Source of the DNA: Gordonia namibiensis NBRC 108229
GTDB lineage: Bacteria; Actinomycetota; Actinomycetes; Mycobacteriales; Mycobacteriaceae
DNA length: 64,000 nt
Direction of reading: 5' to 3'
Assembly: GCF_000298235.1 (NCBI RefSeq)
Contig: NZ_BAHE01000009.1
Coordinates: forward strand, 118,458 to 182,457
In this document: in pieces, positions 46,673-55,447 of the stretch
Layout: each line of letters opens with the position of its first letter
How positions within the stretch are numbered: position 1 is the first letter of the stretch
Program-made: the position numbers and the translations under genes
The notes under the pieces: model-generated
The model's database searches: none
Told to the model about the DNA's origin: nothing
The model's input: only the letters and a program-made list of their open reading frames with translations

Positions 46673-46762
46673 CTAGACGCGACAGAAAGCGCTGTTGACG
46701 CGCTTGAGATCAATGTGGCGACGCGCTGCGAGCCACACCCCTGGGAAAATCACGAGGTCCAT
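46673..46762 (-). CDS. cysteine-type leader peptide of the sirA-cysHDN-sirB operon
   Basis: A 29-codon frame from ATG 46762 (or GTG 46753) to TAG 46673, ending RRHIDLKRVNSAFCRV. The R-R-H-[IV]-D-L-x-R-V-x-S/A-x-C pattern is the recurrent actinobacterial leader peptide found before sulfur-assimilation genes (family knowledge; no search was run). The single Cys codon is third from the stop, so ribosome position there could report Cys-tRNA supply. It ends 106 bases before sirA, and hairpins including one over the sirA Shine-Dalgarno fill the gap. Confidence 0.75.
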   Translation of the reverse strand: MDLVIFPGVWLAARRHIDLKRVNSAFCRV

Positions 46763-46801
46763 AGTGCCACGACCATCATCGCCTCGTCTACTTGGGGTTA
46801 T

Positions 46802-46822
46802 TTTCCATCACGATGATGGAAA
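46802..46822. promoter_or_regulatory. perfect 9+3+9 palindrome, probable operator of the sirA operon
   Basis: TTTCCATCA (46802-46810) and TGATGGAAA (46814-46822) are perfect inverted repeats with a CGA spacer, 40 bases upstream of the leader peptide ATG on the sirA side and about 150 bases before hemW on the other. Size, AT-rich arms in a GC-rich genome and place are those of a dimeric repressor or activator site. No copy was seen before subI. The rest of 46763-46971 shows no gene. Confidence 0.6.
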
Positions 46823-46971
46823 CACGCCTGGGCCGGCGGGGCCGCAGGTCTCACCTCGAGTCGGTCAAGGACACCAGGCGCGTGCTTATTCCCGGGCCCG
46901 GGCCGCGGTGTCGTCCGACCTGGTCGATGCGGCGATTTCGGTGCTGACGTCGAGGTCGTCATGATGGAACG

Positions 46972-48183
46972 GTGAAGGTCGACATCGAAGCACCCACCCC
47001 CGAGCTCACCACGCAGCTCATCGACGGGGCGTGCCGAGACGTCGACCCGCACGTGCCGTTCGGTCTCTACCTGCATGTCCCGTTCTGCGCGACGCGTTGC
47101 GGCTACTGCGACTTCAACACCTACACCGCGGGGGAGCTCGGCTCGACGTCGTCGCCGGAGTCCTGGCAGGAGGCGGTGGCCGCGGAACTGGAGTCGGCGG
47201 CGCGGCTGCTGGCGCCGACACGGAAGGTGTCGACGATCTTCGTCGGCGGCGGAACTCCATCGCTGCTCGGCGCCGACGGACTCACCCGCCTGCTCGACTC
47301 GGTGCGCGCCAATTTCGACCTCGCCCCCGGCGCGGAGGTCACCACCGAATCGAACCCGGAGTCGACGTCGCCGGCATTCTTCGAACAGCTGCGATCGGCC
47401 GGGTTCACCCGCATCTCGCTCGGCATGCAGTCCGCCGCCCAGCACGTGCTCAAGGTGCTCGACCGGGTGCACACCCCGGGGCGCGCGGTCGCCGCGGCGC
47501 GTGAGGCGCGGGCGGCCGGCTTCGACCACGTCAACCTCGACCTGATCTACGGGACCCCCGGGGAGACCGACGCCGACCTGCACGCCACCCTCGACGCGGT
47601 GCTGTCCGCGGACGTCGACCACGTGTCGGCCTACGCGCTGATCGTCGAGGACGGCACCGCGTTGGCGCGTCGGATCCGGCGCGGCGAGATGCCCGCGCCC
47701 GACGACGACGTGCTCGCCGACCGCTACAAGATCCTCGATGATCGGTTGGGCGCCAACGGTTTCAATTGGTACGAGGTGTCGAACTGGGCGCTCGACGACG
47801 CCGGTGCGTGTCGCCACAACCTCGCCTACTGGAACAGTTCGGACTGGTGGGGGATCGGCCCGGGCGCGCACTCGCATGTCAACGGGGTGCGCTGGTGGAA
47901 CGTGAAGCATCCGGCGCGCTACGCGCAGACGCTCGGTGAGGGCGTGCTGCCCGCGGCGTCGTCGGAGCAACTCACCGCCGCGGACCGCCACATGGAGGCG
48001 GTCATGCTCACCACGCGACTCCGCAGCGGGCTGCCGGGACGGCTGCTCGACGACGCCGAACGCGCAAACGCCGAAAAGCTCTGTGCCGACGGCCTGCTCG
48101 CCGCGACGGGCGACGCCTACGTCCTCACCGACGCCGGCCGGCTGCTTGCCGACGGCGTCATCCGCCGCGTGCTCTGGGGTTGA
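46972..48183 (+). CDS. hemW: radical SAM heme chaperone HemW (HemN-like)
   Basis: 403 residues. LYLHVPFCATRCGYCDFNTY (about 23-42) holds the CxxxCxxC 4Fe-4S motif followed by F rather than the HemN-specific residues, so it is the HemW group, which inserts heme into respiratory proteins rather than oxidising coproporphyrinogen. GGGTPS and NLDLIYGTPGET are further radical SAM landmarks. The GTG start; stands divergent from the sirA operon. Confidence 0.9.
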   Translation: MKVDIEAPTPELTTQLIDGACRDVDPHVPFGLYLHVPFCATRCGYCDFNTYTAGELGSTSSPESWQEAVAAELESAARLLAPTRKVSTIFVGGGTPSLLGADGLTRLLDSVRANFDLAPGAEVTTESNPESTSPAFFEQLRSAGFTRISLGMQSAAQHVLKVLDRVHTPGRAVAAAREARAAGFDHVNLDLIYGTPGETDADLHATLDAVLSADVDHVSAYALIVEDGTALARRIRRGEMPAPDDDVLADRYKILDDRLGANGFNWYEVSNWALDDAGACRHNLAYWNSSDWWGIGPGAHSHVNGVRWWNVKHPARYAQTLGEGVLPAASSEQLTAADRHMEAVMLTTRLRSGLPGRLLDDAERANAEKLCADGLLAATGDAYVLTDAGRLLADGVIRRVLWG

Positions 48184-48191
48184 ACCCGGGA

Positions 48192-48695
48192 CTACCAGGG
48201 TCGTTCGGGGCGCGGCGGGCTCGTCCAGCCGGTCGATTGGCGTCCCCGACGGTGTGCACCACCGCTCCCGGGGGATTCGGGCGCACCCCGCGCCGGCCGG
48301 GCCGGTTCGGGCGGGACGTCGATGACCCGGGGACGCGCCGGGATCTCGGCGGTGTCGTCGAGCTGCTCCTCGAGAGGGCGGGCCCCCTCGGAGAGATCGA
48401 GGGCGTCGAGGTCGAGGGTGCGTGCGTGGATGATGTTGCGGTTACGCAGCGCCGAGCGCACCGCGCGGTGGAGTCCGTCCTCGAGGTAGAGATCGCCCTC
48501 CCAGCGGACGACGTGCGCGAAGAGGTCGCCGTAGAACGTCGAGTCCTCGCTGAGCAGCTTGTCCAAGGCCAGCACCTTGGTGAGCGTGATCAGCTGGTCG
48601 AGTCGCAGCTGTCGCGGTGGGATCTTGGCCCAGCCGCGCGTCGACAGCTTGTGGTCGGGATAGGGCCTGCCCTCCCGCACCCCCTTGAAGATCAT
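48192..48695 (-). CDS. small ParB-like/DUF protein beside hrcA
   Basis: 167 residues. The conserved part (about 1-105) reads [48 protein letters not shown] then [26 protein letters not shown]; the DGLHR-A-x-A pattern resembles the ParB/sulfiredoxin-type nuclease fold. The M. tuberculosis neighbour of hrcA (Rv2375) is the same protein without the extra C-terminal 55 Pro/Arg/Gly-rich residues, from memory. The ATG at 48695 is preferred over an in-frame ATG 75 bases earlier that would run into the hrcA promoter. Role unknown. Confidence 0.65.
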   Translation of the reverse strand: MIFKGVREGRPYPDHKLSTRGWAKIPPRQLRLDQLITLTKVLALDKLLSEDSTFYGDLFAHVVRWEGDLYLEDGLHRAVRSALRNRNIIHARTLDLDALDLSEGARPLEEQLDDTAEIPARPRVIDVPPEPARPARGAPESPGSGGAHRRGRQSTGWTSPPRPERPW

Positions 48696-48716
48696 GGAAC
48701 CCCGCGCCGATTTCGT

Positions 48717-48748
48717 AGTATGGAACGTACCCAGTATGGGACGTACCC
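48717..48748. repeat. two tandem 16-bp repeats in the hrcA promoter region
   Basis: AGTATGGAACGTACCC (48717-48732) is followed directly by AGTATGGGACGTACCC (48733-48748), 15 of 16 identical; each carries an imperfect GTA..TAC dyad. The first repeat overlaps a TAGTAT -10-like box. It lies between two divergent genes, 54 bases before the hrcA GTG. No CIRCE inverted repeat is present. It may be a binding site for a regulator. Confidence 0.5.
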
Positions 48749-48801
48749 CAACTCTATGGCCCAACCCCATGGACCGGGACTCGGATCAGGAGGTGTACCG
48801 C

Positions 48802-49836
48802 GTGTCCACAACGGATGACCGTCGATTCGAGATCCTCCGCGCGATCGTGACCGACTACGTCGAATCGCAGGAGCCCATCGGATCGAAGGCACTCGTCGAA
48901 CGGCATCAGCTCGGGGTGTCGAGCGCAACCGTCCGCAACGACATGGCGGTACTCGAGGCCGAGGGATACATCACCCAGCCGCACACCAGCTCGGGTCGTG
49001 TCCCCACGGACAAGGGCTACCGGATGTTCGTGGACCGCATCAGCGAGATCAAGCCGCTGTCCTCGGCGGAGCGACGCGCCATCCTGTCTGTGCTCGACTC
49101 CGGCGTCGACCTCGACGACGTGCTGCGACGGTCGGTGAAACTGCTGGCCCAGCTGACCCGTCAGGTGGCCGTCATCCAGTACCCGGTGCTGTCGGCCGCG
49201 CGGGTCCGCCACCTCGAGGTCGTGTCGCTCTCGCCGTCGCGGCTGTTGCTGGTGGTGATCGTCGACAACGGTCGCGTCGAACAGCGCATGGTCGCGCTGA
49301 ACGAGGATCACGACGAGGAGGACATCACTCGTCTGCGCGACATGTTCTCCGCGGCGCTGCACGGCAAACGGCTCGCCGAGGCGTCGGCGGCGGTCGCCGA
49401 ACTCGCCAACTCCGCACCCGACGACATCCGGGGCGCGGTCCTCAACATCGCGACGGTTCTCGTCGAGACCCTCGTCGAACGCGGCGACGACCGCCTGGTG
49501 CTCGGCGGCACCTCGAACCTGGCACGGTCGGCGGCCGACTTCACGCCGGTTGTCGGCGGTATGGACACCGTCCTCGAAGCCCTCGAGGAGCAGGTCGTCG
49601 TGCTCAAGATCCTCGCCACGACACAGGACATGGGCCAGGTCACAGTGCAGATCGGAGAGGAGACGCAGACCGAGAACCTGCGTGGGACCTCGGTGGTGTC
49701 CACAGGGTACGGTGCATCGGGAACCGTGTTCGGCGGCGTCGGTGTGCTCGGCCCCACACGGATGGACTATCCGGGAACCATCGCCTCGGTCGCAGCCGTT
49801 GCCAAATACATCGGTGAGGTGCTCGCCGAACGATGA
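48802..49836 (+). CDS. hrcA: heat-inducible transcriptional repressor HrcA
   Basis: 344 residues. An N-terminal winged helix ([51 protein letters not shown]) is followed by the HrcA dimerisation/ligand domain. It represses chaperone genes by binding CIRCE. The GTG at 48802 has AGGAGGT at perfect spacing (seven bases), which decides the start over several upstream in-frame codons. dnaJ2 follows. Confidence 0.95.
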   Translation: MSTTDDRRFEILRAIVTDYVESQEPIGSKALVERHQLGVSSATVRNDMAVLEAEGYITQPHTSSGRVPTDKGYRMFVDRISEIKPLSSAERRAILSVLDSGVDLDDVLRRSVKLLAQLTRQVAVIQYPVLSAARVRHLEVVSLSPSRLLLVVIVDNGRVEQRMVALNEDHDEEDITRLRDMFSAALHGKRLAEASAAVAELANSAPDDIRGAVLNIATVLVETLVERGDDRLVLGGTSNLARSAADFTPVVGGMDTVLEALEEQVVVLKILATTQDMGQVTVQIGEETQTENLRGTSVVSTGYGASGTVFGGVGVLGPTRMDYPGTIASVAAVAKYIGEVLAER

Positions 49837-49946
49837 CCGCCGCCCCCGGCGACGGACTTCGGGTGAGGGCCCCGACCGGTCGACGGCAGAATCGAGTGGT
49901 TCCACTGCGCACCGCGCGGGCGTGCGTCCACACCGATGGCGTGCAC

Positions 49947-49988
49947 CGCGTGGGCACCAACTGAGACCGCTTGGGTACCGATTGAGAT
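49947..49988. repeat. two tandem 21-bp imperfect repeats upstream of dnaJ2
   Basis: CGCGTGGGCACCAACTGAGAC (first 20 shown by position 49947-49966) and the copy at 49968-49988 agree at 16 of 21 positions; the shared core is TGGG-ACC-A-TGAGA. The second copy ends 18 bases before the dnaJ2 GTG, overlapping the likely -10/Shine-Dalgarno zone. Could be operator half-sites. Confidence 0.4.
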
Positions 49989-50006
49989 TTGAGGATCACA
50001 ACAACC

Positions 50007-51173
50007 GTGGCACGTGACTATTACGCAATCCTGGGTGTGGCGAAGGGTGCCAGTGACCAGGAACTCAAGCGCGCCTACCGCAAGAAGGCACGCGAACTGC
50101 ATCCCGATGTCAACCCGGGCAAGGAAGACGAATTCAAAGAGGTCAGCACCGCCTACGAGGTGCTGACCGATCCGGAGAAGCGACGCATCGTCGACGCCGG
50201 TGGCGACCCCCTCGCGGGTGCGGGCGCCGGCGGTTTCGGCGGCTTCGGCGGTGGCGGCGGCGGTTTCGGCGACGTCTTCGAGGCCTTCTTCGGCAACGGC
50301 GGCGCCTTCGGAGGTGGCGGTGGTTTCGGGTCGGGGCGTGGTCCCCGCTCGCGCGTCCAGCCGGGTGAGCCCGCACTCGTCAACCTCAAGCTCGATCTCG
50401 CCGAGTGCGCCAAGGGCGTCAACAAGGAGATCACCGTCGACACCGCGATCCTGTGTGACGTGTGCACCGGCTCGGGAACCAACGGCGACAGCAAGCCGGT
50501 CGCCTGCGACACCTGCCACGGTGCCGGCGAGATCCAGTCGGTGCAGCGCTCGTTCCTCGGTCAGGTCATGACCGTCCGCGAGTGCCCGACCTGTCACGGC
50601 GTCGGCGAGGTCATCCCCGATCCCTGCCACAAGTGCGGCGGCGACGGTCGAGTGCGCTCGCGTCGCACCATGACTGTCCGCATCCCGGCCGGCATCGAGA
50701 GCGGCATGCGGGTCCGGCTCAGCGGCCAGGGCGAGGTCGGCCCCGGCGGCGGTCCGGCCGGCGACCTGTACGTCGAGGTCACCGAACGTCCGCACGAGGT
50801 CTTCCTGCGCGACAAGGACGACCTGCACTGCACCCTGAAGGTCCCGATGGTCGACGCCGCGCTCGGCGCCGAGTTCGAGGTCGAGACCATCCTCGGCGAC
50901 CCGGTCACCGTCAAGATCGACCCGGGTACGCAGCCCGGCCAGGTGGTCAAGCTTCGCGGCCAGGGCATGCCGCACGTCAGCTCGGGTGTCCGGGGCAACC
51001 TGCACGTGCACCTCGACGTGGTCGTCCCGACCAAGCTCGACCATGCCCAGACCGACGCCCTCAAGAAACTCAAGAAGGTGGCGCAGGACGAGATCGAGGT
51101 GGTCAACACCTCGGCCGCGGCCGCTCCGGGCGGACTCTTCTCGAGACTGCGCAACGCGTTCGCAGGCAAGTGA
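50007..51173 (+). CDS. dnaJ2: chaperone protein DnaJ2
   Basis: 388 residues. J domain with HPD in ELHPDVN (about 36-42), a long Gly/Phe-rich linker ([25 protein letters not shown]), four CxxCxGxG-type zinc repeats ([32 protein letters not shown]) and the C-terminal substrate-binding domains. It hands unfolded clients to DnaK. GTG start with GAGGA upstream. Stop overlaps rsmE (GTGA). Confidence 0.96.
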   Translation: MARDYYAILGVAKGASDQELKRAYRKKARELHPDVNPGKEDEFKEVSTAYEVLTDPEKRRIVDAGGDPLAGAGAGGFGGFGGGGGGFGDVFEAFFGNGGAFGGGGGFGSGRGPRSRVQPGEPALVNLKLDLAECAKGVNKEITVDTAILCDVCTGSGTNGDSKPVACDTCHGAGEIQSVQRSFLGQVMTVRECPTCHGVGEVIPDPCHKCGGDGRVRSRRTMTVRIPAGIESGMRVRLSGQGEVGPGGGPAGDLYVEVTERPHEVFLRDKDDLHCTLKVPMVDAALGAEFEVETILGDPVTVKIDPGTQPGQVVKLRGQGMPHVSSGVRGNLHVHLDVVVPTKLDHAQTDALKKLKKVAQDEIEVVNTSAAAAPGGLFSRLRNAFAGK

Positions 51174-51919
51174 GCCCACCGCTTTTCTGGGCGGACTCCG
51201 TCCCCGCCCCGGGTGCCGACCTCATCCTCAGCGGGCCGGAAGGCCGGCATGCGGTGACGGTCGCGCGCCTCGGGGTGGGGGAGCGCATCCTCGTCGGCGA
51301 CGGCGCCGGATCGGTGGCCGGATGTGAGATCCGGGAGATCACCGGGAAAGACACGCTCGTCGCGTCGGTGCGTGAGTTCTCCTTCGAGGCGCGGCGCACC
51401 CCGCAGGTGACCCTCGTGCAGGCGTTGCCGAAGTCCGAACGATCCGAACTGGCCGTCGATCTCGCGACCGAGGCGGGTATCGACGTGATCGTGCCGTGGC
51501 AGGCGATGCGCTGTGTCGCACGGTGGACGGGCAAGGCGGAGAAGGGCGTTGCCAAGTGGCGGGCAGCCGCGTCGGCGGCCGCGAAGCAAAGCCGGCGACC
51601 CTGGATTCCCGAGGTCACCGACCTCGCCACCACCATCGACGTCCGCGCGCGGTGCGCCGATGCGGTCGCCGCCGGTGGTGTGGTCGCGGTGCTGCACGAG
51701 GAGGCCGCGCGGCCCCTCGCCGAACTTCCGCTCGCCGATGCGAGCGAGATCGTGCTCGTCGTCGGCCCCGAAGGCGGACTCGACGACGCCGAGGTCGCCG
51801 ACCTCACCGCGCTCGGTGCGCATTCGGTGGTGCTCGGTCCCGAGGTGCTGCGTACCTCGACCGCGGCCGCGGTGGCACTGGGTGCGATCGGCGTGCTGAC
51901 CGGACGGTGGTCGAGATGA
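51170..51919 (+). CDS. rsmE: 16S rRNA (uracil1498-N3)-methyltransferase
   Basis: 249 residues. SPOUT-class enzyme; the knotted SAM-binding end is [14 protein letters not shown] and [18 protein letters not shown]. The N-terminal PUA-like domain binds RNA. GTG start overlapping dnaJ2; its stop overlaps the next hydrolase gene (ATGA). The dnaJ2-rsmE order is conserved in mycobacteria. Confidence 0.94.
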   Translation: MSPPLFWADSVPAPGADLILSGPEGRHAVTVARLGVGERILVGDGAGSVAGCEIREITGKDTLVASVREFSFEARRTPQVTLVQALPKSERSELAVDLATEAGIDVIVPWQAMRCVARWTGKAEKGVAKWRAAASAAAKQSRRPWIPEVTDLATTIDVRARCADAVAAGGVVAVLHEEAARPLAELPLADASEIVLVVGPEGGLDDAEVADLTALGAHSVVLGPEVLRTSTAAAVALGAIGVLTGRWSR

Positions 51920-52710
51920 GTGGGGTCCGACGCTGCGCCGTACGACGCACCAAGATCGAATACGGCACCGAGCCTTCACAATTCGGCCACCTCTACCTGC
52001 CTCGCGACGGCCTCGATCCCGCGACGCCGGCCCGGGTCGTCGTCCTCGTCCACGGCGGCTCGTGGTCGGTGGAGTACGGCTCGACGATCCAGACCGCGGT
52101 CGCGCGCACGATGGCCGAACGCGGTGCCGTTGTGTGGAACATCGAGTACCGCCGCGTCGGAGAGCCGGGCGGCGGGTGGCCGAACACCGGCCGCGACGTC
52201 GTCGACGCGATCCGCGCCCTCGACGGTCCGGTGCGCGATGCGCTGCAGGAGCAGGACGTCGACCTCCGTGCGATCGACTTCTCCTCGGTCGGCGTCGTCG
52301 GACACTCGGCCGGTGGGCAGCTCGCGGTGTGGGCGGTCGGCAAACTCGGCGCGCGCACCGCATCGACCACCATCACCACCGTCGTCGCGCAGGCGGCGGT
52401 CCTCGACACCGTCTCCGCGGCGGACAAGGAGTCTCTGCGCGATCTGATGGGCCGGCCGTACAGCGAGTCGCCGCGCCGCTACGAAGAGGCGTCGCCCATG
52501 CTGGCGCCGGTCTTCGACGCGCACGTCGTCGCGATCACCGGTGACGAGGACGACCTGGTGCCCGACATCGTCAGCCGTCGCTACGTCGACGACGCCATCG
52601 CCCGCGGACAGTCTGCCGAACTGATCGTCGTGCGGGGCGAAGGACATCAGGCGTTCGTCGACCCGCGCACGGGCTGTGCGCGGCAGACGATCCGGGTGCT
52701 GGGGATCTAG
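51916..52710 (+). CDS. alpha/beta hydrolase (carboxylesterase/arylformamidase-like)
   Basis: 264 residues. VVLVHGGSWSVEYG is the oxyanion HGG motif, VGHSAGGQLAVWA the nucleophile Ser (about 134), DEDDLVPD the Asp and GEGHQAFVD the His. The HGGxW loop is that of the hormone-sensitive-lipase/kynurenine formamidase group; the substrate is unknown. ATG overlaps the rsmE stop. Confidence 0.85.
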   Translation: MSGVRRCAVRRTKIEYGTEPSQFGHLYLPRDGLDPATPARVVVLVHGGSWSVEYGSTIQTAVARTMAERGAVVWNIEYRRVGEPGGGWPNTGRDVVDAIRALDGPVRDALQEQDVDLRAIDFSSVGVVGHSAGGQLAVWAVGKLGARTASTTITTVVAQAAVLDTVSAADKESLRDLMGRPYSESPRRYEEASPMLAPVFDAHVVAITGDEDDLVPDIVSRRYVDDAIARGQSAELIVVRGEGHQAFVDPRTGCARQTIRVLGI

Positions 52711-52713
52711 GGT

Positions 52714-52755
52714 CTCGGCCCTCGTGACTCGGCCCTTCGTGACTCGGCCTCGTGA
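52714..52755. repeat. three tandem ~14-bp units
   Basis: CTCGGCCCTCGTGA (52714-52727), CTCGGCCCTTCGTGA (52728-52742) and CTCGGCCTCGTGA (52743-52755) lie end to end between the hydrolase stop and the next ATG. Length differences of one base between units suggest slippage. No function seen. Confidence 0.6.
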
Positions 52756-52776
52756 CCAGGGGCAGGGTCGTCAGCC

Positions 52777-53634
52777 ATGACTGACCAGTCCACACCGGTG
52801 CCCGAATGGGCGAGGCTCCGCGTCCGGACCCGCTGGACATATGTGGCGTTGGCCCTCTTCGGAGCCCTCGCACTCTTCTGGCTGTGGCGGCTGGGGCGAG
52901 CGCTGTCTGACGGCCGTTTCATGGATGCAGCCTTCTATGTGTGCGCGTCCGCAGCTTGCGCAGCGGTCCTCTGGGCGTCTGGGCTCGTGCTGAGGAACCG
53001 GGCGCGGTCCACCGCGGCTCCGGGGGCGGCCGAGACGGTACCGGGCGGGATTCGGTTCGCGACCTCGCGTCGACTGCGGATGGCGTATCGAGTGTCTCTG
53101 ACGCTGATCGCGGTCTCCTCCGGTTTGTTCGCCATCGGGATGTGGTTGGGGCAGTTCGATTTTCCGATGAGTCCGGGACAGGCTTCGGTCTTCCCCTGGA
53201 TCACAGCCGCGATCGCCGCATACTCCGCCATCGCCCTCGCCTGGTTCGCGACGGGACTCCTGCGATACCCGAGCATCGAGGTTTCGACTGCCGGTGTGGA
53301 CGTCACCGGGTTTCGGCTGAAGCAAACGGTCGAGTGGGACGACATCGCAGACATCGTTCCGCTCGCCGACGGCAAGAATCCGGAGATCGGCATCGTCCTG
53401 AGAGATCGGGCACGAGCCGGCGTGGAGATCTTCTACCGGGGGCCCTTCGCCCCGGGGTACATGCAGGCTCAGGGATCGGTCCGGATCACCGCCGATCTCT
53501 TCGCCGTCGGTGCCGCGCCACTTCTCGACTTCCTCGACTACTACGCATTCAGTCCGGAGGATCGCGCCGAGTTGGCCGATGGTCGAGCACTGCGCCGGTT
53601 GGCTGCGATGGGCCAACCGACACTCGACGGTTGA
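52777..53634 (+). CDS. membrane protein with C-terminal PH-like domain, unknown
   Basis: 285 residues: four hydrophobic helices (about 22-42, 47-68, 103-125, 138-162) followed by a beta-rich soluble part in which GVDVTGFRLKQTVEWDDIADIV has the look of bacterial PH-domain strands. No enzymatic motif. Base composition is slightly less GC-rich than its neighbours and it breaks the conserved rsmE-phoH order, so it may be an accessory gene. Confidence 0.7.
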   Translation: MTDQSTPVPEWARLRVRTRWTYVALALFGALALFWLWRLGRALSDGRFMDAAFYVCASAACAAVLWASGLVLRNRARSTAAPGAAETVPGGIRFATSRRLRMAYRVSLTLIAVSSGLFAIGMWLGQFDFPMSPGQASVFPWITAAIAAYSAIALAWFATGLLRYPSIEVSTAGVDVTGFRLKQTVEWDDIADIVPLADGKNPEIGIVLRDRARAGVEIFYRGPFAPGYMQAQGSVRITADLFAVGAAPLLDFLDYYAFSPEDRAELADGRALRRLAAMGQPTLDG

Positions 53635-53778
53635 CGGTCAGGAAATATTGCCTGCTGATCGGCCGTTGCATAGCGATACACTGGCCATACAACTGTGCGT
53701 TTCCTTCAGTGAATCCTCACTGCGAATCAGCGGACACGCGCAGGCCACAACCGCAGACCACCAGGAGTGATTTCATAC

Positions 53779-54867
53779 GTGAGTGACGACAACCCCGACC
53801 CGAGCGGGCAATCCAGCCGAACGCAGCCGCGCCGGTCTGGGGTCACATCCACCGTCGAAGTCTCTCCCGGAGTGGTGTTCGGGCTGCTCGGTGCCAGTGA
53901 CGTCAACCTTCGGACGCTCGAGCAGCTGCTTCCCGCCGACATCCATGTGCGCGGCAACCAGGTGACGTTGACCGGCGAGCCCGCCGATGTCGCCGCCTCC
54001 GAACGCGTCATCGCCGAACTCACCGACCTCGTCGGGCGTGGCACCCCGCTGACCCCGGACCTCGTCCGGCACAGCGTGTCGATGCTCTCCGACGGTGGCC
54101 AGGAATCGCCCGCCGAGGTGCTGTCGCTGGACATCCTCTCGCGCCGCGGCAAGACGATCCGGCCCAAGACGCTGAACCAGAAGCACTACGTCGACGCCAT
54201 CGACGACAACACCATCGTGTTCGGGCTGGGTCCGGCCGGCACCGGCAAGACCTATCTCGCGATGGCCAAGGCCGTGCAGGCCCTGCAGTCGAAGTCGGTC
54301 AACCGCATCATCCTCACCCGCCCGGCCGTCGAGGCCGGCGAACGCCTGGGCTTCCTGCCGGGCACGCTGAGCGAGAAGATCGACCCGTATCTGCGCCCGC
54401 TGTACGACGCCCTGCACGACATGATGGATCCCGAGGCGATCCCGAAGCTGATGGCCGCCGGGGTCATCGAGGTGGCCCCGCTGGCCTACATGCGCGGCCG
54501 CACCCTCAACGACGCCTTCATCATCCTCGACGAGGCGCAGAACACGACGAGCGAGCAGATGAAGATGTTCCTGACGCGCCTGGGCTTCGGCTCCAAGGTG
54601 GTCGTCACCGGTGACGTGACCCAGGTCGACCTGCCGGGCGGTGCGAAGAGCGGTCTGATGGCGGCGACCGCGATCCTCGAGGGCATCGACGACATCCACT
54701 TCTCCCGGCTCACCAGCCAGGACGTCGTGCGGCACCGCCTGGTCGCCGACATCGTCGACGCGTACGGTCGTGCGGAGGAATCCCAGCGCACCGGTGCACG
54801 CATCGACGCCGCGATCGGCGGCAACCGCGCGGCGCGTCGCGCGGCTTCTCATGGGCGTCGCTCATGA
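53779..54867 (+). CDS. phoH: PhoH-like ATPase
   Basis: 362 residues. A small N-terminal KH-like domain (about 20-90) precedes a RecA-type ATPase core: [13 protein letters not shown] (about 151-163) and [23 protein letters not shown] (Walker B plus sensor). PhoH proteins next to ybeY act in RNA metabolism and ribosome maturation. AGGAG lies 11 bases before GTG 53779; a GTG 12 bases earlier would overlap that Shine-Dalgarno. ybeY overlaps its end (ATGA). A TACACT box (53677-53682) is a possible -10. Confidence 0.94.
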   Translation: MSDDNPDPSGQSSRTQPRRSGVTSTVEVSPGVVFGLLGASDVNLRTLEQLLPADIHVRGNQVTLTGEPADVAASERVIAELTDLVGRGTPLTPDLVRHSVSMLSDGGQESPAEVLSLDILSRRGKTIRPKTLNQKHYVDAIDDNTIVFGLGPAGTGKTYLAMAKAVQALQSKSVNRIILTRPAVEAGERLGFLPGTLSEKIDPYLRPLYDALHDMMDPEAIPKLMAAGVIEVAPLAYMRGRTLNDAFIILDEAQNTTSEQMKMFLTRLGFGSKVVVTGDVTQVDLPGGAKSGLMAATAILEGIDDIHFSRLTSQDVVRHRLVADIVDAYGRAEESQRTGARIDAAIGGNRAARRAASHGRRS

Positions 54868-55445
54868 GCATCGAACTGGCCAACGAGTCGGGGGTCGAGG
54901 TCCCGGCCGAGCTGATCGTCGACGCCGCACGGTTCGCGGTGAATGCGATGGACGTGAACCCCGCCGCGCTGCTGTCGGTCCTCTGTGTCGACGAGGACAC
55001 CATGGCCGACATGCACGTGCAGTGGATGGACCTGCCCGGACCCACCGACGTGATGAGCTTCCCGATGGACGAACTCGTCCCGGGCGGCCGTCCCGACGCC
55101 ACCGATCTCGGTCCGGCGATCCTCGGCGACATCGTCCTGTGCCCCGAGTTCGCCCAGAAGCAGGCCCGCGAGGCGCGTCGCTCCTTCGAGCACGAGCTCG
55201 CGATGCTGACCATCCACGGTGTCCTCCACCTTCTCGGCTACGACCACGCCGAACCCGAGGAAGAGCGCGAGATGTTCGGGCTGCAGAACGAGATCCTCGA
55301 CGCCTTCTACGCCGAACGGCACCGGCGCGCGCAGGAACAGCGCCAGACCGACCGTGACTCGCGGTTGCTGTCGAACATCGGATTCACCGGGACCGAACAA
55401 GGGACCGGAGACGCGGGGACGACCGGACGGTCCGAGGAAGACTGA
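54864..55445 (+). CDS. ybeY: rRNA maturation endoribonuclease YbeY
   Basis: 193 residues. The zinc site [21 protein letters not shown] (H-x3-H-x5-H core HGxLHLxGYDH) is intact. YbeY trims 16S rRNA 3' ends and polices ribosomes. The last 45 residues are a low-complexity Arg/Gln/Thr/Gly tail beyond the usual end. ATG overlaps phoH. Confidence 0.95.
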   Translation: MSIELANESGVEVPAELIVDAARFAVNAMDVNPAALLSVLCVDEDTMADMHVQWMDLPGPTDVMSFPMDELVPGGRPDATDLGPAILGDIVLCPEFAQKQAREARRSFEHELAMLTIHGVLHLLGYDHAEPEEEREMFGLQNEILDAFYAERHRRAQEQRQTDRDSRLLSNIGFTGTEQGTGDAGTTGRSEED

Positions 55446-55447
55446 AA

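Noticed and set aside
48696..48801. A CIRCE element before hrcA
   Set aside because: No TTAGCACTC or GAGTGCTAA half-site is present; only the direct 16-bp repeats are seen.
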